Source: Candidatus Pacearchaeota archaeon
GTDB lineage: Archaea > Nanobdellota > Nanobdellia > Pacearchaeales > GW2011-AR1
Assembly (NCBI GenBank): GCA_016176815.1
Contig: JACOWL010000026.1
Coordinates: forward strand, 1 to 24,660
Length of the DNA stretch: 24,660 nt
Direction: 5' to 3'
Below the pieces are notes generated by a model. The model was given only the letters and a program-made list of their open reading frames with translations, did not search any database and was not told where the DNA came from. This document shows, one piece after another, positions 6,449-13,607 of the stretch. A program made the position numbers and the translations under genes. Each line of letters opens with the position of its first letter. Positions within the stretch are counted from its first letter, which is position 1.

Positions 6449-7027
6449 ATGACACAAGGAATGTACCATTATATAAAACAAGCCTGGAAAAAACCAGACA
6501 TCAAAACTCTTAGAGAAAGAATGATCAAATGGCGGGAATCAGACGCGTTTACAAAAGTTGATAAACCTTTAAGATTAGACAAAGCAAGAGTTCTCGGCTA
6601 CAAAGATAAAAAAGGATTTGTAGTAATTCGGGTAAGAGTTAAAAGGGGGGGTCACAAACGTTCAAGACCTAACAAAGGAAGAAGGTCAAAAAGAATGCAT
6701 ACAAGAAAAAATTTAATGATGAATTATCGCTGGATTGCAGAGCAAAGAGTGGAAAAAAAATACAAAAATTTAGTTGTTTTAAATTCATATCTAATTGGAA
6801 AAGACGGAGTGCATTATTTTTATGAAGTAATCTGCGTTGACCCCTTTATGCCTGAAATTCAAAACGACGATGCAATAAACTGGATTTGCCGTCCTGAAAA
6901 TAAAAAAAGAGCAATGAGAGGATTGACAAGCGCTGGAAAAAAATCAAGAGGACTAAGATCTAAATCTCCGACTTTTAAATTGCATTCAAGTGAAAGAACG
7001 AGCGATTCCGCGAGAAAATATCAGTAA
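6449..7027 (+). CDS. rpl15e: 50S ribosomal protein L15e
   Basis: Large-subunit ribosomal protein of archaea and eukaryotes. Signatures are MYHYIKQAWKKP near the start, the SDAFTKVDKPLRLDKARVLG block, the very basic rRNA-binding loop RGGHKRSRPNKGRRSKRMH, then RWIAEQRVEKKYKNLVVLNS and a C-terminal ARKYQ-type end after a GLTSAGKKSRGL segment. The open frame extends back into the tRNA to 6269, but those residues have no family counterpart. The ATG at 6449 gives 192 aa, matching the usual ~190-195. ATG at 6461 is the alternative start. It is divergent from tRNA-Ile. Confidence 0.95.
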   Translation: MTQGMYHYIKQAWKKPDIKTLRERMIKWRESDAFTKVDKPLRLDKARVLGYKDKKGFVVIRVRVKRGGHKRSRPNKGRRSKRMHTRKNLMMNYRWIAEQRVEKKYKNLVVLNSYLIGKDGVHYFYEVICVDPFMPEIQNDDAINWICRPENKKRAMRGLTSAGKKSRGLRSKSPTFKLHSSERTSDSARKYQ

Positions 7028-7104
7028 AAACAAAATATAAAAAATAAAATTTGGAAAATTTCTAAAACCCTAAAATTTATTAATCTCCTTTATTTCAAAT
7101 AAAA

Positions 7105-7365
7105 ATGGGAAAAGTTAATGTCTGTCAAAGCTGCGGGATGCCCCTGAATAAAGAAGATAATTGGGGAACAAATGAAGATAATTCTAAAACAAATGAATAT
7201 TGCAAATTCTGTTTTCAGGACGGAAAGTTCAGCGACTCAAATTTAACAATGGAAAAAGTAATAGAAAAAAGCGTGGAACTTTCGAAAAAATTATGGATGC
7301 CTGAAGACAAAGCAAGAGAAATAGCAAAGAATACAATTCCAAAATTGAAAAGATGGATGAAATGA
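7105..7365 (+). CDS. small zinc-ribbon domain protein (PF12674-like)
   Basis: An 86-residue protein with an N-terminal zinc ribbon: VCQSCGMPL at residues 6-14, then GTNEDNSKTNEYCKFCFQDG with the second Cys pair at about 33-36. The pattern CQSCGMPL...G.....S..YC.fC...G.F is that of the putative zinc-ribbon family PF12674, found in bacteria and archaea and of unknown function. The C-terminal half is helical (MEKVIEKSVELSKKLWMPED) and ends in a basic KLKRWMK. It is 77 nt downstream of rpl15e with an AT-rich gap, so it may have its own promoter. The 206 nt that follow hold no gene that I can see. Confidence 0.8.
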   Translation: MGKVNVCQSCGMPLNKEDNWGTNEDNSKTNEYCKFCFQDGKFSDSNLTMEKVIEKSVELSKKLWMPEDKAREIAKNTIPKLKRWMK

Positions 7366-7571
7366 TTTGTTTTGAGATAAAAATTTTAAGATTCTTTTAT
7401 AATTTGTTGATATTCAAGTAGAGCAATTTCACAGAAGACAAATCATTTTTATTAATTACTGAGTGAGATTGAGAGAAACTTTAAAGAGACTGTTATAGCG
7501 ATAATTTTTTAATTCATTTTTCGTTAGAAAAATACAAATAATTTTATTAATTCAAGTATTATATATCTCTT

Positions 7572-7985
7572 ATGCAACTCCTAAAAAAAATAAAGTTCAT
7601 TGCAGTTCATCATTCGCAGAGAAAAATTGATTCATTAAAAAGAATTAAAGATTTGCATATAAACAAATATGGCTGGGAAGATATTGGCTATCATTATTTA
7701 ATTGATAAAAAAGGCAAAATTCAAAAAGGACGCAATGAAAAATTTATTGGAGCGCATGTTTTTGGCCATAACAAAAATTCATTAGGAATTTGTTTGATAG
7801 GAAATTTTGATGAAGAAAAACCGGCAAAAAAGCAAATTCAAACACTGCTTAAATTCTTAAAAAATAAAATAAAAAAACATCATCTCAATAAAAAAAATAT
7901 TTTAGGGCACAGGGAATTTTCAGGCGCAGCAAAAACCTGCCCCGGAAAATTTATTGATATGAATAAAGTTCGTGAAATGTTTTAA
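7572..7985 (+). CDS. N-acetylmuramoyl-L-alanine amidase (T7 lysozyme/PGRP fold)
   Basis: A 137-residue single-domain amidase_2 protein that in known relatives cleaves the bond between N-acetylmuramic acid and L-Ala in peptidoglycan. Zinc ligands in the T7-lysozyme arrangement are all present: His13 in FIAVHHS, His113 in ILGHREF, and Cys123 in KTCPGKF, with the catalytic-type Lys121. IGYHYLIDKKGKIQKGR and SLGICLIGNF are also typical. There is no signal peptide, so it is either cytoplasmic or exported by a non-Sec route such as lysis. Archaea of this kind do not build murein, so the target is probably a bacterial wall or a phage-derived endolysin function has been retained. Horizontal origin is likely, although codon use matches the neighbours. 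Confidence 0.88.
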   Translation: MQLLKKIKFIAVHHSQRKIDSLKRIKDLHINKYGWEDIGYHYLIDKKGKIQKGRNEKFIGAHVFGHNKNSLGICLIGNFDEEKPAKKQIQTLLKFLKNKIKKHHLNKKNILGHREFSGAAKTCPGKFIDMNKVREMF

Positions 7986-8021
7986 AAATATAGTCATTAT
8001 AAAAGAATAACAAATGACAAA

Positions 8022-8030
8022 CATTTATAA
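8022..8030 (+). promoter_or_regulatory. TATA box of the secreted TolB-like gene
   Basis: TTTATAAAG lies about 44-52 nt upstream of the ATG at 8074 and an AG-rich CAGGAAAAA tract follows close to the start. This supports 8074 as the true gene start. Confidence 0.45.
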
Positions 8031-8073
8031 AGGGTTTTTCTTTTGATATTAAAAGCAAATCAGGAAAAAAATT

Positions 8074-8184
8074 ATGATAAAATTAGAAAATATTCTTAAA
8101 ACAGCAAAGAAAACTGCGCTAACTTTAGCTGCAAGCGCCGCGCTTCTTACAGGAATAAATTATCAAAATAATAACGCTTACTAG
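8074..8184 (+). pseudogene. N-terminal signal peptide of TolB-like protein, out of frame with its body
   Basis: From ATG 8074 the frame encodes MIKLENILKTAKKTALTLAA then SAALLTGINYQNNNAY and stops at TAG 8182-8184. This is a Sec signal peptide: a basic n-region, a hydrophobic core and small residues. Immediately after, another frame reads ETSSVQEIKTFGFPEKDLKV and IPFWRITSSYGIPAEVRISG, and continues into the propeller ORF whose apparent GTG start (8295) lies mid-protein. A one-base insertion or two-base deletion near 8181-8184 would restore a single secreted protein from 8074 to 9335. Confidence 0.7.
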
Positions 8185-8294
8185 AGACTTCGTCAGTTCA
8201 AGAGATAAAAACTTTTGGATTTCCTGAAAAAGATTTAAAAGTAGTTGAAATTCCTTTCTGGAGAATTACCTCTAGTTACGGAATTCCCGCCGAG

Positions 8295-9335
8295 GTGCGC
8301 ATTTCAGGAAACAATAAAGTTATGGTTTTTGAACACAGGCAAGAAGAAAAAAGCGATATTTTTTTGGCTAACATTGGAAGCGAAGAAGCTATAAAACTAG
8401 AATTGGGGCCTGGATTCCATAGAGAACCCTCTATTGACTACCGCGGAAGAAATATTGTTTTTAGTTCTGAAACAGATAGTTCTAAGGGAGAAATTTATCT
8501 TGCAGATTTGGATAAAATGAAACTTATAAATCTTTCAAATCATCCGGATGCAGATTTTCAGCCAAGCATAGATGACAATGGAGAAAAAGTTGTTTTTACA
8601 AGTGAAAGAAATAAAAAATCAGAAATTTACCTTGTTCAGCTTAAAAAATCAAAGCCGGAAAAGTTGATTAATTTTTCAAATGATAAAAAAAGCTGGTATT
8701 ATTTTCCGCAAATTAGCGGCAACGGAAAAAATGTTGTTTATGCCAAAGAAGACGCCAGGCAAAGCATCTGGGTAAAAGAAACTGAAAACCCGTATGCTTC
8801 AAAACCTCTGGAAGAAGACCATAACTATTGGTATATGGATCCGCAAATTAGCAGAGACGGAACCAGAATAGCCTGGACCAGAGTTAAAAAACAAGAATCA
8901 TCCAATAAAAAAAAGATTTTTCTGGCTGACATTGTTACGGGAGATAAATTTGAAATTTCCAACGGAGAAAATAGCGAAAGACCTAGCATAAGCGCAAACG
9001 GCGAATATATAGCCTGGCTTGAAGGTTCAGCGATTATAGGAAACTATGAAATTAAGGTGCAGGATACAAAAACAGGAAAAATAGAAAAATTAGGAAAATC
9101 CCTGTCTTCAGAGCTTTTAAAAAATGAATATCTTTCAAGAGACGGAGTTAATAGCACAACTCATTTTTTTAGGATATCTCCTGATGGAAAGTTTCTTGGC
9201 ATTTTCCTGCCGCATGAATCAGGAGCAATTTATGGAATAGGAAATCCGCATAAAGAACCGGGTTTAATGTATACTGTAGATGAAAAGATTAGAGATCCAA
9301 AAAAGAAAGAATCTTTATATGGAGACGATAAATAA
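8295..9335 (+). CDS. TolB/WD40-like beta-propeller (PD40 repeats), secreted, frameshifted near its N-terminus
   Basis: The visible ORF is 346 aa and consists of repeated propeller blades with the PD40 pattern. Examples are REPSIDYRGRNIVFSSET..GEIYLADL, FQPSIDDNGEKVVFTSERNK, FPQISGNGKNVVYAKED, MDPQISRDGTRIAWTRV, RPSISANGEYIAWLEG and FRISPDGKFLGIFL. Five to six blades can be counted. The real start is probably ATG 8074, which supplies a signal peptide but is separated by a frameshift (see 8074-8184), so the GTG at 8295 is unlikely to be a natural start. The known role of such domains is protein-protein or ligand binding at the cell surface or in the periplasm; the partner is unknown. A 64-codon ORF follows one nucleotide after its stop. 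Confidence 0.78.
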   Translation: MRISGNNKVMVFEHRQEEKSDIFLANIGSEEAIKLELGPGFHREPSIDYRGRNIVFSSETDSSKGEIYLADLDKMKLINLSNHPDADFQPSIDDNGEKVVFTSERNKKSEIYLVQLKKSKPEKLINFSNDKKSWYYFPQISGNGKNVVYAKEDARQSIWVKETENPYASKPLEEDHNYWYMDPQISRDGTRIAWTRVKKQESSNKKKIFLADIVTGDKFEISNGENSERPSISANGEYIAWLEGSAIIGNYEIKVQDTKTGKIEKLGKSLSSELLKNEYLSRDGVNSTTHFFRISPDGKFLGIFLPHESGAIYGIGNPHKEPGLMYTVDEKIRDPKKKESLYGDDK

Positions 9336-9336
9336 A

Positions 9337-9531
9337 ATGACAAACTTAAATCAGGAAAACAATCTTGAGAGTTCAGCTAAAAATGGTTATACAGATAAGG
9401 ATAATTATTTGGAAATGTTTAGACCGCTTTTATCAGAAATTTTAAATTCAGATACTTCAAAAAATTTATCAAGTTTTCAAAAAAATAATTCGGTTTATTA
9501 TATTGCTTCTTTTTATAGAACTTTTGTTTAA
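9337..9531 (+). CDS. small protein of unknown function, 64 aa
   Basis: ATG 9337 follows the TAA of the TolB-like gene by one nucleotide, which suggests translational coupling. The product begins MTNLNQENNLESSAKNGYTD and ends with an aromatic stretch VYYIASFYRTFV. It has no signal peptide, membrane helix or motif I recognise. The MTN start is shared by several other starts in this window. Existence is supported only by its position. Confidence 0.4.
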   Translation: MTNLNQENNLESSAKNGYTDKDNYLEMFRPLLSEILNSDTSKNLSSFQKNNSVYYIASFYRTFV

Positions 9532-9765
9532 TTTTGATTTTTCTTTAAATGTTAAAATGCTCGCTATCGCTCGGATTGATTTGCTCCGAAATTGATTTCG
9601 TCAAATTTCTCCGCTCAGAAAAAATTATCGCCATAAATAATTTTGAAAGTGAAGTTAATTACTTATTCAATAATATTTTAATTAAGCTGTTTAGGACAAC
9701 TGGGAGGGTTGGCGGGGTCTTCTTAATCAAACCAAAATCAAAATTTCAATTAAAAAAATAAAAAA

Positions 9766-10176
9766 TTATATCTTGCTTCTAATAGAATGTTTAGCTCCGC
9801 AAGCTAAACAATGAAGAAAACTTAATCTGTCTTCCCTGATTATTTCTGTGTCCGGCTTTTTGCATTCCCTGCACAACACAAATTCATTTGTATATTCTTC
9901 TATTTTCTGGTTTATTTTTGCGCTTGGAATTTTATTATTAAGAATAAGTTTGTCTCCTTCTTTTTGTCCAAAAGTTGCAAGCTCTTTTAAAAGGAATTTT
10001 TGAAAATGTTCCGGATTTCTTCTAATGTGGGAAACTATTTGAGAAAAATTTGTTAAAATAGTTTTTTTTCCTTCAATGTGCCCCTCTATTTTAGGAATTT
10101 CAAATCTCTCGCCGGACTCTTTAACCTGCTTTACTTTTCCATATGCTTCATTTAATAATGATTCGTAGGATTCCAT
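9766..10176 (-). CDS. eif2b: translation initiation factor aIF2 subunit beta
   Basis: Beta subunit of the archaeal aIF2 complex that delivers initiator tRNA to the ribosome. The 136-residue protein shows the core pattern ERFEIPKIEGHIEGKKTILT, then NFSQIVSHIRRNPEHFQKFL, LKELATFG, and a C-terminal C4 zinc domain FVLCRECKKPDTEI...LHCLACGAKHSI. The start at 10176 (MESYESLLNEAYGKV) gives the normal length. The longer frame to 10236 runs into a mobile-element insertion and its added residues (MLGQSPGF) come from that element. A TATA-like TTTATATAAT (minus strand, 10198-10207) is retained; the element's target duplication starts 5 nt beyond it. Confidence 0.95.
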   Translation of the reverse strand: MESYESLLNEAYGKVKQVKESGERFEIPKIEGHIEGKKTILTNFSQIVSHIRRNPEHFQKFLLKELATFGQKEGDKLILNNKIPSAKINQKIEEYTNEFVLCRECKKPDTEIIREDRLSFLHCLACGAKHSIRSKI

Positions 10177-10211
10177 AAATCTATTGAAATTTTTTATTAT
10201 ATAAATGTATT

Positions 10212-10442
10212 TAAATCCCGGGCTCTGTCCGAGCAATTACGAAAGGGACAAATTTTAATTAAAAAACAATTTACCAAGAACAGCTTTCGTGATTGGGAGC
10301 AGGAATTTTTTTAAAATTGAAGTTTTGGATTTTTCAAACCCCCACTAAAGCTTGCCTAAAGGCAAGCACCCGCCCTTTAATTTTTTTGAAGTTTTCCAAA
10401 TATTAGTAAAAATCCAAAATTCCGGACAGAGCCTAAATCCCG
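10212..10442. mobile_element. MITE-like element 1 (10221-10433) with 9-bp target duplication
   Basis: A 213-bp non-coding element. Ends are GGCTCTGTCCG (10221-10231) and its exact complement CGGACAGAGCC (10423-10433). It is flanked by perfect 9-bp direct repeats TAAATCCCG at 10212-10220 and 10434-10442, a clear insertion signature. Inside are a subterminal TTTTGGATTTTT segment that is the complement of sequence near the right end, an ATTACGAAAG/CTTTCGTGAT pair, and the hairpin GCTTGCC-TAAA-GGCAAGC (10350-10367) followed by CCCGCCCTTTAATTTTT. No transposase is encoded. It lies between the aIF2-beta and presenilin genes, which diverge. Confidence 0.85.
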
Positions 10443-10535
10443 GCAATGAAAGAGAATCTTATTTTGTGATAATGTCTTTGAATTTTATATTAAAAATAAA
10501 GAAGATTTTAAAAACTATTTTATCTTATTATTAAA

Positions 10536-11444
10536 ATGAAACATAAACTGCTGATAATTTTAGTTCTTTTGGGGATGTTTATAGCCACGCAATTTATCGG
10601 ACTTTATGTTGTCAAGCATTATTCCCAGAATGCGCTGCCTTATGGTATGGAGCCGCCGGAAGAAATTAATCCGACAAATGCTTTTCCTTCAATTATTATT
10701 GCGTTTATTATTGCAATAGCTTTATTTTTTCTATTGACAAAATTTAAAGTGGAATTTATTTTAAAACTCTGGTTTTTTGCAGTCGTGTCTCTGGCTATCG
10801 GGCTTGCTTTTTACGCGCTCCTCACAAACAATCTATCTTCTGAAAAACTAATTTTTGGAAATATTCCTCTGATTGCGACGCTAATTGCAATTCCTCTCGC
10901 TTTTATAAAAATTTACAAAAGAAACCTTATTGTCCATAATGCCACCGAATTATTAATTTATCCGGGCATTGCCGCGGTTTTTGTTCCTCTTTTAAATATC
11001 TGGACGATGATTATTTTGCTTATTTTAATTTCAGTTTATGATATGTGGGCGGTCTGGCATTCAGGGATAATGCAAAAAATGGCGAAATACCAGATAAACA
11101 CTTTAAAAATTTTCTCAGGATTTTTTATTCCATATCTTTCAAAAAAAGACAGAAATAAAATAAGAATGTTAAAACAAAAATATAAAAAATCCGAATTAAA
11201 AAAGAAAAAGATTAAAATTAATATAGCAATTCTCGGCGGAGGGGACGTTGTTTTCCCAATAATTTCCGCAGGAGTTATGCTAAAGACCCTTGGAATATGG
11301 CCTGCAATTTTTGTAATTTTAGGGGCGGTTTTAGGGCTTAGCTATTTGCTGTTTTTTTCAGAAAAAAAGAAATTTTATCCTGCAATGCCGTTTATAACTG
11401 CCGGAATATTTTTAGGAATGTTAATCAGCGCGATTTTATTTTAA
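10536..11444 (+). CDS. presenilin/signal-peptide-peptidase homologue (A22 intramembrane aspartyl protease)
   Basis: A 302-residue polytopic membrane protein with about nine hydrophobic segments. All three family motifs are present: YD at residues 168-169 (ISVYDMWAV), GxGD as GGGD at 234-237 (ILGGGDVVFPII, catalytic Asp237), and a PAL-like YPAMP at 281-285. Asp169 and Asp237 are the predicted catalytic pair. The long basic loop between them (KKDRNKIRMLKQKYKKSELK) replaces the cleavage loop. Archaeal homologues of this family cut transmembrane substrates within the membrane; the substrate here is unknown, with pilin-like or signal-peptide remnants being possibilities. It is preceded by MITE-like element 1. 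Confidence 0.88.
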   Translation: MKHKLLIILVLLGMFIATQFIGLYVVKHYSQNALPYGMEPPEEINPTNAFPSIIIAFIIAIALFFLLTKFKVEFILKLWFFAVVSLAIGLAFYALLTNNLSSEKLIFGNIPLIATLIAIPLAFIKIYKRNLIVHNATELLIYPGIAAVFVPLLNIWTMIILLILISVYDMWAVWHSGIMQKMAKYQINTLKIFSGFFIPYLSKKDRNKIRMLKQKYKKSELKKKKIKINIAILGGGDVVFPIISAGVMLKTLGIWPAIFVILGAVLGLSYLLFFSEKKKFYPAMPFITAGIFLGMLISAILF

Positions 11445-11556
11445 AATAAATACCTGCTCGCTCCGAAGTCGCTCGCAGAAATTAGGAAGATTCTTATCTC
11501 AGTAAAGTTTGAGAACTTGGGTTAATCATTTATAAAAATTAATTAAGCTGTTTAGG

Positions 11557-11624
11557 TTAAATCTTTTCCAAATCTGAGCCACGAGAGTGGCGAACCTCTT
11601 TAAGTTTTGCGAAAAAAGATTTAA
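11557..11624. other. inverted-repeat structure, possible structured RNA or element remnant
   Basis: TTAAATCTTTT (11557-11567) pairs exactly with AAAAGATTTAA (11614-11624), 11 bp. Within it is a perfect hairpin GCCAC-GAGA-GTGGC (11578-11591). It directly abuts the 18-bp repeat at 11539-11556 and lies 18 nt from the end of the 165-aa minus-strand gene. It could be a terminator region, a small RNA or a decayed mobile element; the sequence alone does not decide. Confidence 0.5.
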
Positions 11625-11642
11625 ATCAGTAAATTTTTCTTT

Positions 11643-12140
11643 TTATAATTTTTTAGAATCGCTTTTTATTTGACTTCTTTCTTTAAAATAATCTTCTTTT
11701 TGCAATTCATTTAGTTTTACTTTCTCTTTTTCATGTTTATTATATCGTTCTGCCAAATTTTCTAAATTTCTTTTGGAAGTTGAATTTTTTATATAAGAAA
11801 TTTTCAAGGAAGGAGTAAAAATCATGAAATAACCTAAAGGATCCCAACCTATATTAACCAATCGCCCGCGAATATTCTTTTGCCCCTCAAAATATTCTAC
11901 ATATCTGTCTATGTATTTTCTATTTTCTTCTTTTATTGCTTTTGCCCTTTTTTTGTTTAATTCTTTTTCATAATTAAGTTCAGCATCAATTTCTTTTTCA
12001 ACTTCTTTTCTCTTTAGACTATCTAAAGGCGATAATTCAAATTTGATTTTATTATCTTTGTCAGGCATATAATTAGAAATTTTTTCTCTATTTAAACTTT
12101 TCCACGCGTAATAACTTGAAAAAGGTAACAACAGAAACAT
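11643..12140 (-). CDS. coiled-coil protein with short hydrophobic N-terminus, unknown function
   Basis: A 165-residue protein. Residues 1-12 are hydrophobic (MFLLLPFSSYYAW) and could be a short anchor. Residues about 35-85 are highly charged and helical (SLKRKEVEKEIDAELNYEKE, LNKKRAKAIKEENRKYIDRY), followed by a compact GRLVNIGWDPLGYFMIFTPS segment with beta character, and a second charged helix at the C-terminus. I recognise no family. The start is uncertain: a TATA-like TTTATAAA lies right next to ATG 12140, so transcription may begin downstream and translation at an internal Met (for example 12068). It is divergent from the TrmB unit and shares the palindromes at 12158-12190. Confidence 0.55.
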   Translation of the reverse strand: MFLLLPFSSYYAWKSLNREKISNYMPDKDNKIKFELSPLDSLKRKEVEKEIDAELNYEKELNKKRAKAIKEENRKYIDRYVEYFEGQKNIRGRLVNIGWDPLGYFMIFTPSLKISYIKNSTSKRNLENLAERYNKHEKEKVKLNELQKEDYFKERSQIKSDSKKL

Positions 12141-12157
12141 TTATAAACCTTATTCCT

Positions 12158-12190
12158 GTTACTTTTAAAGTAGTAACAACCTAAAGGTTG
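12158..12190. promoter_or_regulatory. two adjacent palindromes, candidate TrmB operators
   Basis: GTTAC and GTAAC arms flank an inner perfect palindrome TACTTT-T-AAAGTA (12160-12172). It is immediately followed by CAACCT-AA-AGGTTG (12177-12190). Both lie in the divergent promoter region between the 165-aa gene and the TrmB transcription unit, where an autoregulatory operator would be expected. The second could also be an RNA hairpin in the leader. Confidence 0.5.
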
Positions 12191-12219
12191 CAAGACAAAA
12201 AATAATAATAAAAAACAAA

Positions 12220-12297
12220 ATGACAAACACACAAGAAAATTTAGGAGAAAGAATGGAAAGTAGAATGAGAATCGCAGATGGAGAAAATAAAAAATGA
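12220..12297 (+). CDS. 25-residue leader ORF coupled to the TrmB gene
   Basis: ATG 12220 opens a 25-codon frame, MTNTQENLGERMESRMRIAD then GENKK, whose TGA (12295-12297) overlaps the ATG of the TrmB gene in an ATGA junction. It contains a GGAGAAAG tract and the last codons read GGAGAAAATAAAAA, which may act as the ribosome binding site for the regulator. It may be a real small protein or simply a coupling peptide. Confidence 0.4.
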   Translation: MTNTQENLGERMESRMRIADGENKK

Positions 12298-13076
12298 TAG
12301 CTAAACAAGATTTAATAAATAAAATAAAAGATTACTTTGACTTGAATATTTATGAAACAAAAGTATGGCTTGCCTTGTTAGGAAAAGGTTCTGCTTCTGC
12401 AGGAGAGATTGCAAGCATTTCAGGAGTTCCCCGTTCAAGAACTTATGATGTCTTGGAAAGTTTGGAGAAAAAAGGATTTGCGATTGTTAAAATAGGAAAG
12501 CCGGTAAAATATTTAGGCGTTAAGCCAAAAATGGTTCTTGAAAAACTTAAAAATAATGTAAGAAAAAAAGCGGAAGAAAAAATATACAGTTTATCTAATG
12601 TTAAGGAAACCGACGAGTTTACACAGCTTGAAGGGCTTTACAAAGAAGGAATCGTCCCGATAAAAAGAGAAGACCTTTCTGCAGCATTAAAAGGAAAGGC
12701 AAACATTTCAAATCATTTGAAAGAGCTTCTTCAAAATGCAAAAAAAGAAGTTATAATCTGCACAACTGCCGACGAATTATCAATGAAAATCAAGCTTTTT
12801 GCGCAGACATTTGAAAGCCTGAAAAAAGACAGCGTTAAAATAAAACTCGCTCTTTCAGGAGATGAAAGATTAATCAAACAGGCAGAAGAAAAACTTGGAA
12901 TAAAAATAAAAAAAACTGAACTTGATTCAAAGTTTTTTATAATTGACAGAAAAGAAATTATGTTTTATATTTCAAAACATGCTGAAGCAAATGAAGATGT
13001 TGCAATATGGCTTAACTCTGAATTTTTCAGCCAGGCTTTTGCAGTTTTATTTGATTCTGTTTTAAAGGAGAAGTAA
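12294..13076 (+). CDS. TrmB-family transcriptional regulator
   Basis: A 260-residue protein. Residues about 15-80 are the TrmB winged helix: LNIYETKVWLALLGKGSASA, GEIASISGVPRSRTYDVLES, then LEKKGFAIVKIGKPVKYLGV and KPKMVLEKLK, followed by a helical linker. The rest (about 120-260) is the effector-type domain with an AKKEVIICTTADELSMKIKL strand-helix and an ISKHAEANEDVAIWLNSEFF segment, as in TrmB proteins lacking the C-terminal sugar-binding sandwich. Family members respond to sugars or other metabolites and bind palindromes near TATA boxes. Its start overlaps a 25-codon ORF and it ends one nucleotide before the next gene, which has an AAAGGAGAAG binding site inside the trmB end. Confidence 0.88.
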   Translation: MIAKQDLINKIKDYFDLNIYETKVWLALLGKGSASAGEIASISGVPRSRTYDVLESLEKKGFAIVKIGKPVKYLGVKPKMVLEKLKNNVRKKAEEKIYSLSNVKETDEFTQLEGLYKEGIVPIKREDLSAALKGKANISNHLKELLQNAKKEVIICTTADELSMKIKLFAQTFESLKKDSVKIKLALSGDERLIKQAEEKLGIKIKKTELDSKFFIIDRKEIMFYISKHAEANEDVAIWLNSEFFSQAFAVLFDSVLKEK

Positions 13077-13077
13077 T

Positions 13078-13593
13078 ATGCAAAACGCAGAAATCGCAAA
13101 ATGGTTTGATTCTGGTAAGATCATCTTTTTCCCGGGATATCGTGCCGCAGTTTTATCTTATAATGGAGAAGAAGAAATAAATGTTAAATTATATTCGTCC
13201 CGAAAAGAATTGTACTCTTGGGGGATGATTGGAGGCTTTTTGAATACCATGAATGGAAAAAAAAATAAAATTTTATATTCAGGACAATTAAAACATTTTG
13301 ACGGATTTAATTACGGAAATAAAAAAGTTGATAAAGAAAAAATGAATTTGGACGAGGATAAAATGCACAAGGCAATTAGTCAATTGGGAGGGCATATGGA
13401 AAGTTATGTTTTGGTTTCAAGATATTATGTTCCAGAAAAGGCATTAGAAAGAATATCATTTGAACAAGCAGAAGAATTAGTTAAAAATAAAAAAGCAGAG
13501 CTAAAATGGTATGGACATGAGAAAGATTTCTTTTTGTCTTATGGGGATGCTCTTTATTATAGAAGCGACCATCAAAGAGCATATCTTTACTAA
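13078..13593 (+). CDS. protein of unknown function co-transcribed with TrmB regulator
   Basis: A 171-residue soluble protein starting one nucleotide after the TrmB stop, with an AGGAGAAG Shine-Dalgarno sequence 5 nt upstream. It is rich in aromatic residues: FFPGYRAAVLSYNGEEEINV, LYSWGMIGGFLNTMNGKKNK, SYVLVSRYYVPEKALERISF and ALYYRSDHQRAYLY at the C-terminus. I do not recognise the family; a mixed alpha/beta fold without membrane segments is likely. The tight linkage makes it a candidate target or partner of the regulator. Confidence 0.7.
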   Translation: MQNAEIAKWFDSGKIIFFPGYRAAVLSYNGEEEINVKLYSSRKELYSWGMIGGFLNTMNGKKNKILYSGQLKHFDGFNYGNKKVDKEKMNLDEDKMHKAISQLGGHMESYVLVSRYYVPEKALERISFEQAEELVKNKKAELKWYGHEKDFFLSYGDALYYRSDHQRAYLY

Positions 13594-13607
13594 TATCGCA
13601 AAGTTGC

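Larger units (their letters stand above)
9678..11556 (+). repeat. 18-bp repeat TTAATTAAGCTGTTTAGG in two intergenic regions
   Basis: Exact 18-bp copies lie at 9678-9695 and 11539-11556, in the same orientation, one on either side of the aIF2-beta/presenilin gene pair. Each is preceded in its intergenic region by a TGCTCGCT sequence (9554-9561 and 11455-11462). Neither region has a convincing gene: the frame at 9549-9761 reads through such repeat sequence and resembles no protein. Function unknown; possibly ends of a degraded repeat family. Confidence 0.6.

Noticed and set aside
7366..7571. A further tRNA or small RNA between the zinc-ribbon and amidase genes
   Set aside because: No acceptor or T-arm pairing and no strong stem were found in this AT-rich stretch.
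9549..9761. 70-codon ORF after the TolB-like unit
   Set aside because: It runs through repeat sequence (TCGCTATCGCTCGG and the 18-mer), has low-complexity composition and resembles no protein.
10177..10236. Longer N-terminus for aIF2-beta
   Set aside because: The extra residues are encoded partly by the inserted MITE-like element, and the family starts at MESYESLL.
10352..10534. 60-codon ORF starting in MITE-like element 1
   Set aside because: It begins in the element hairpin, crosses the terminal repeat and has no protein-like features.
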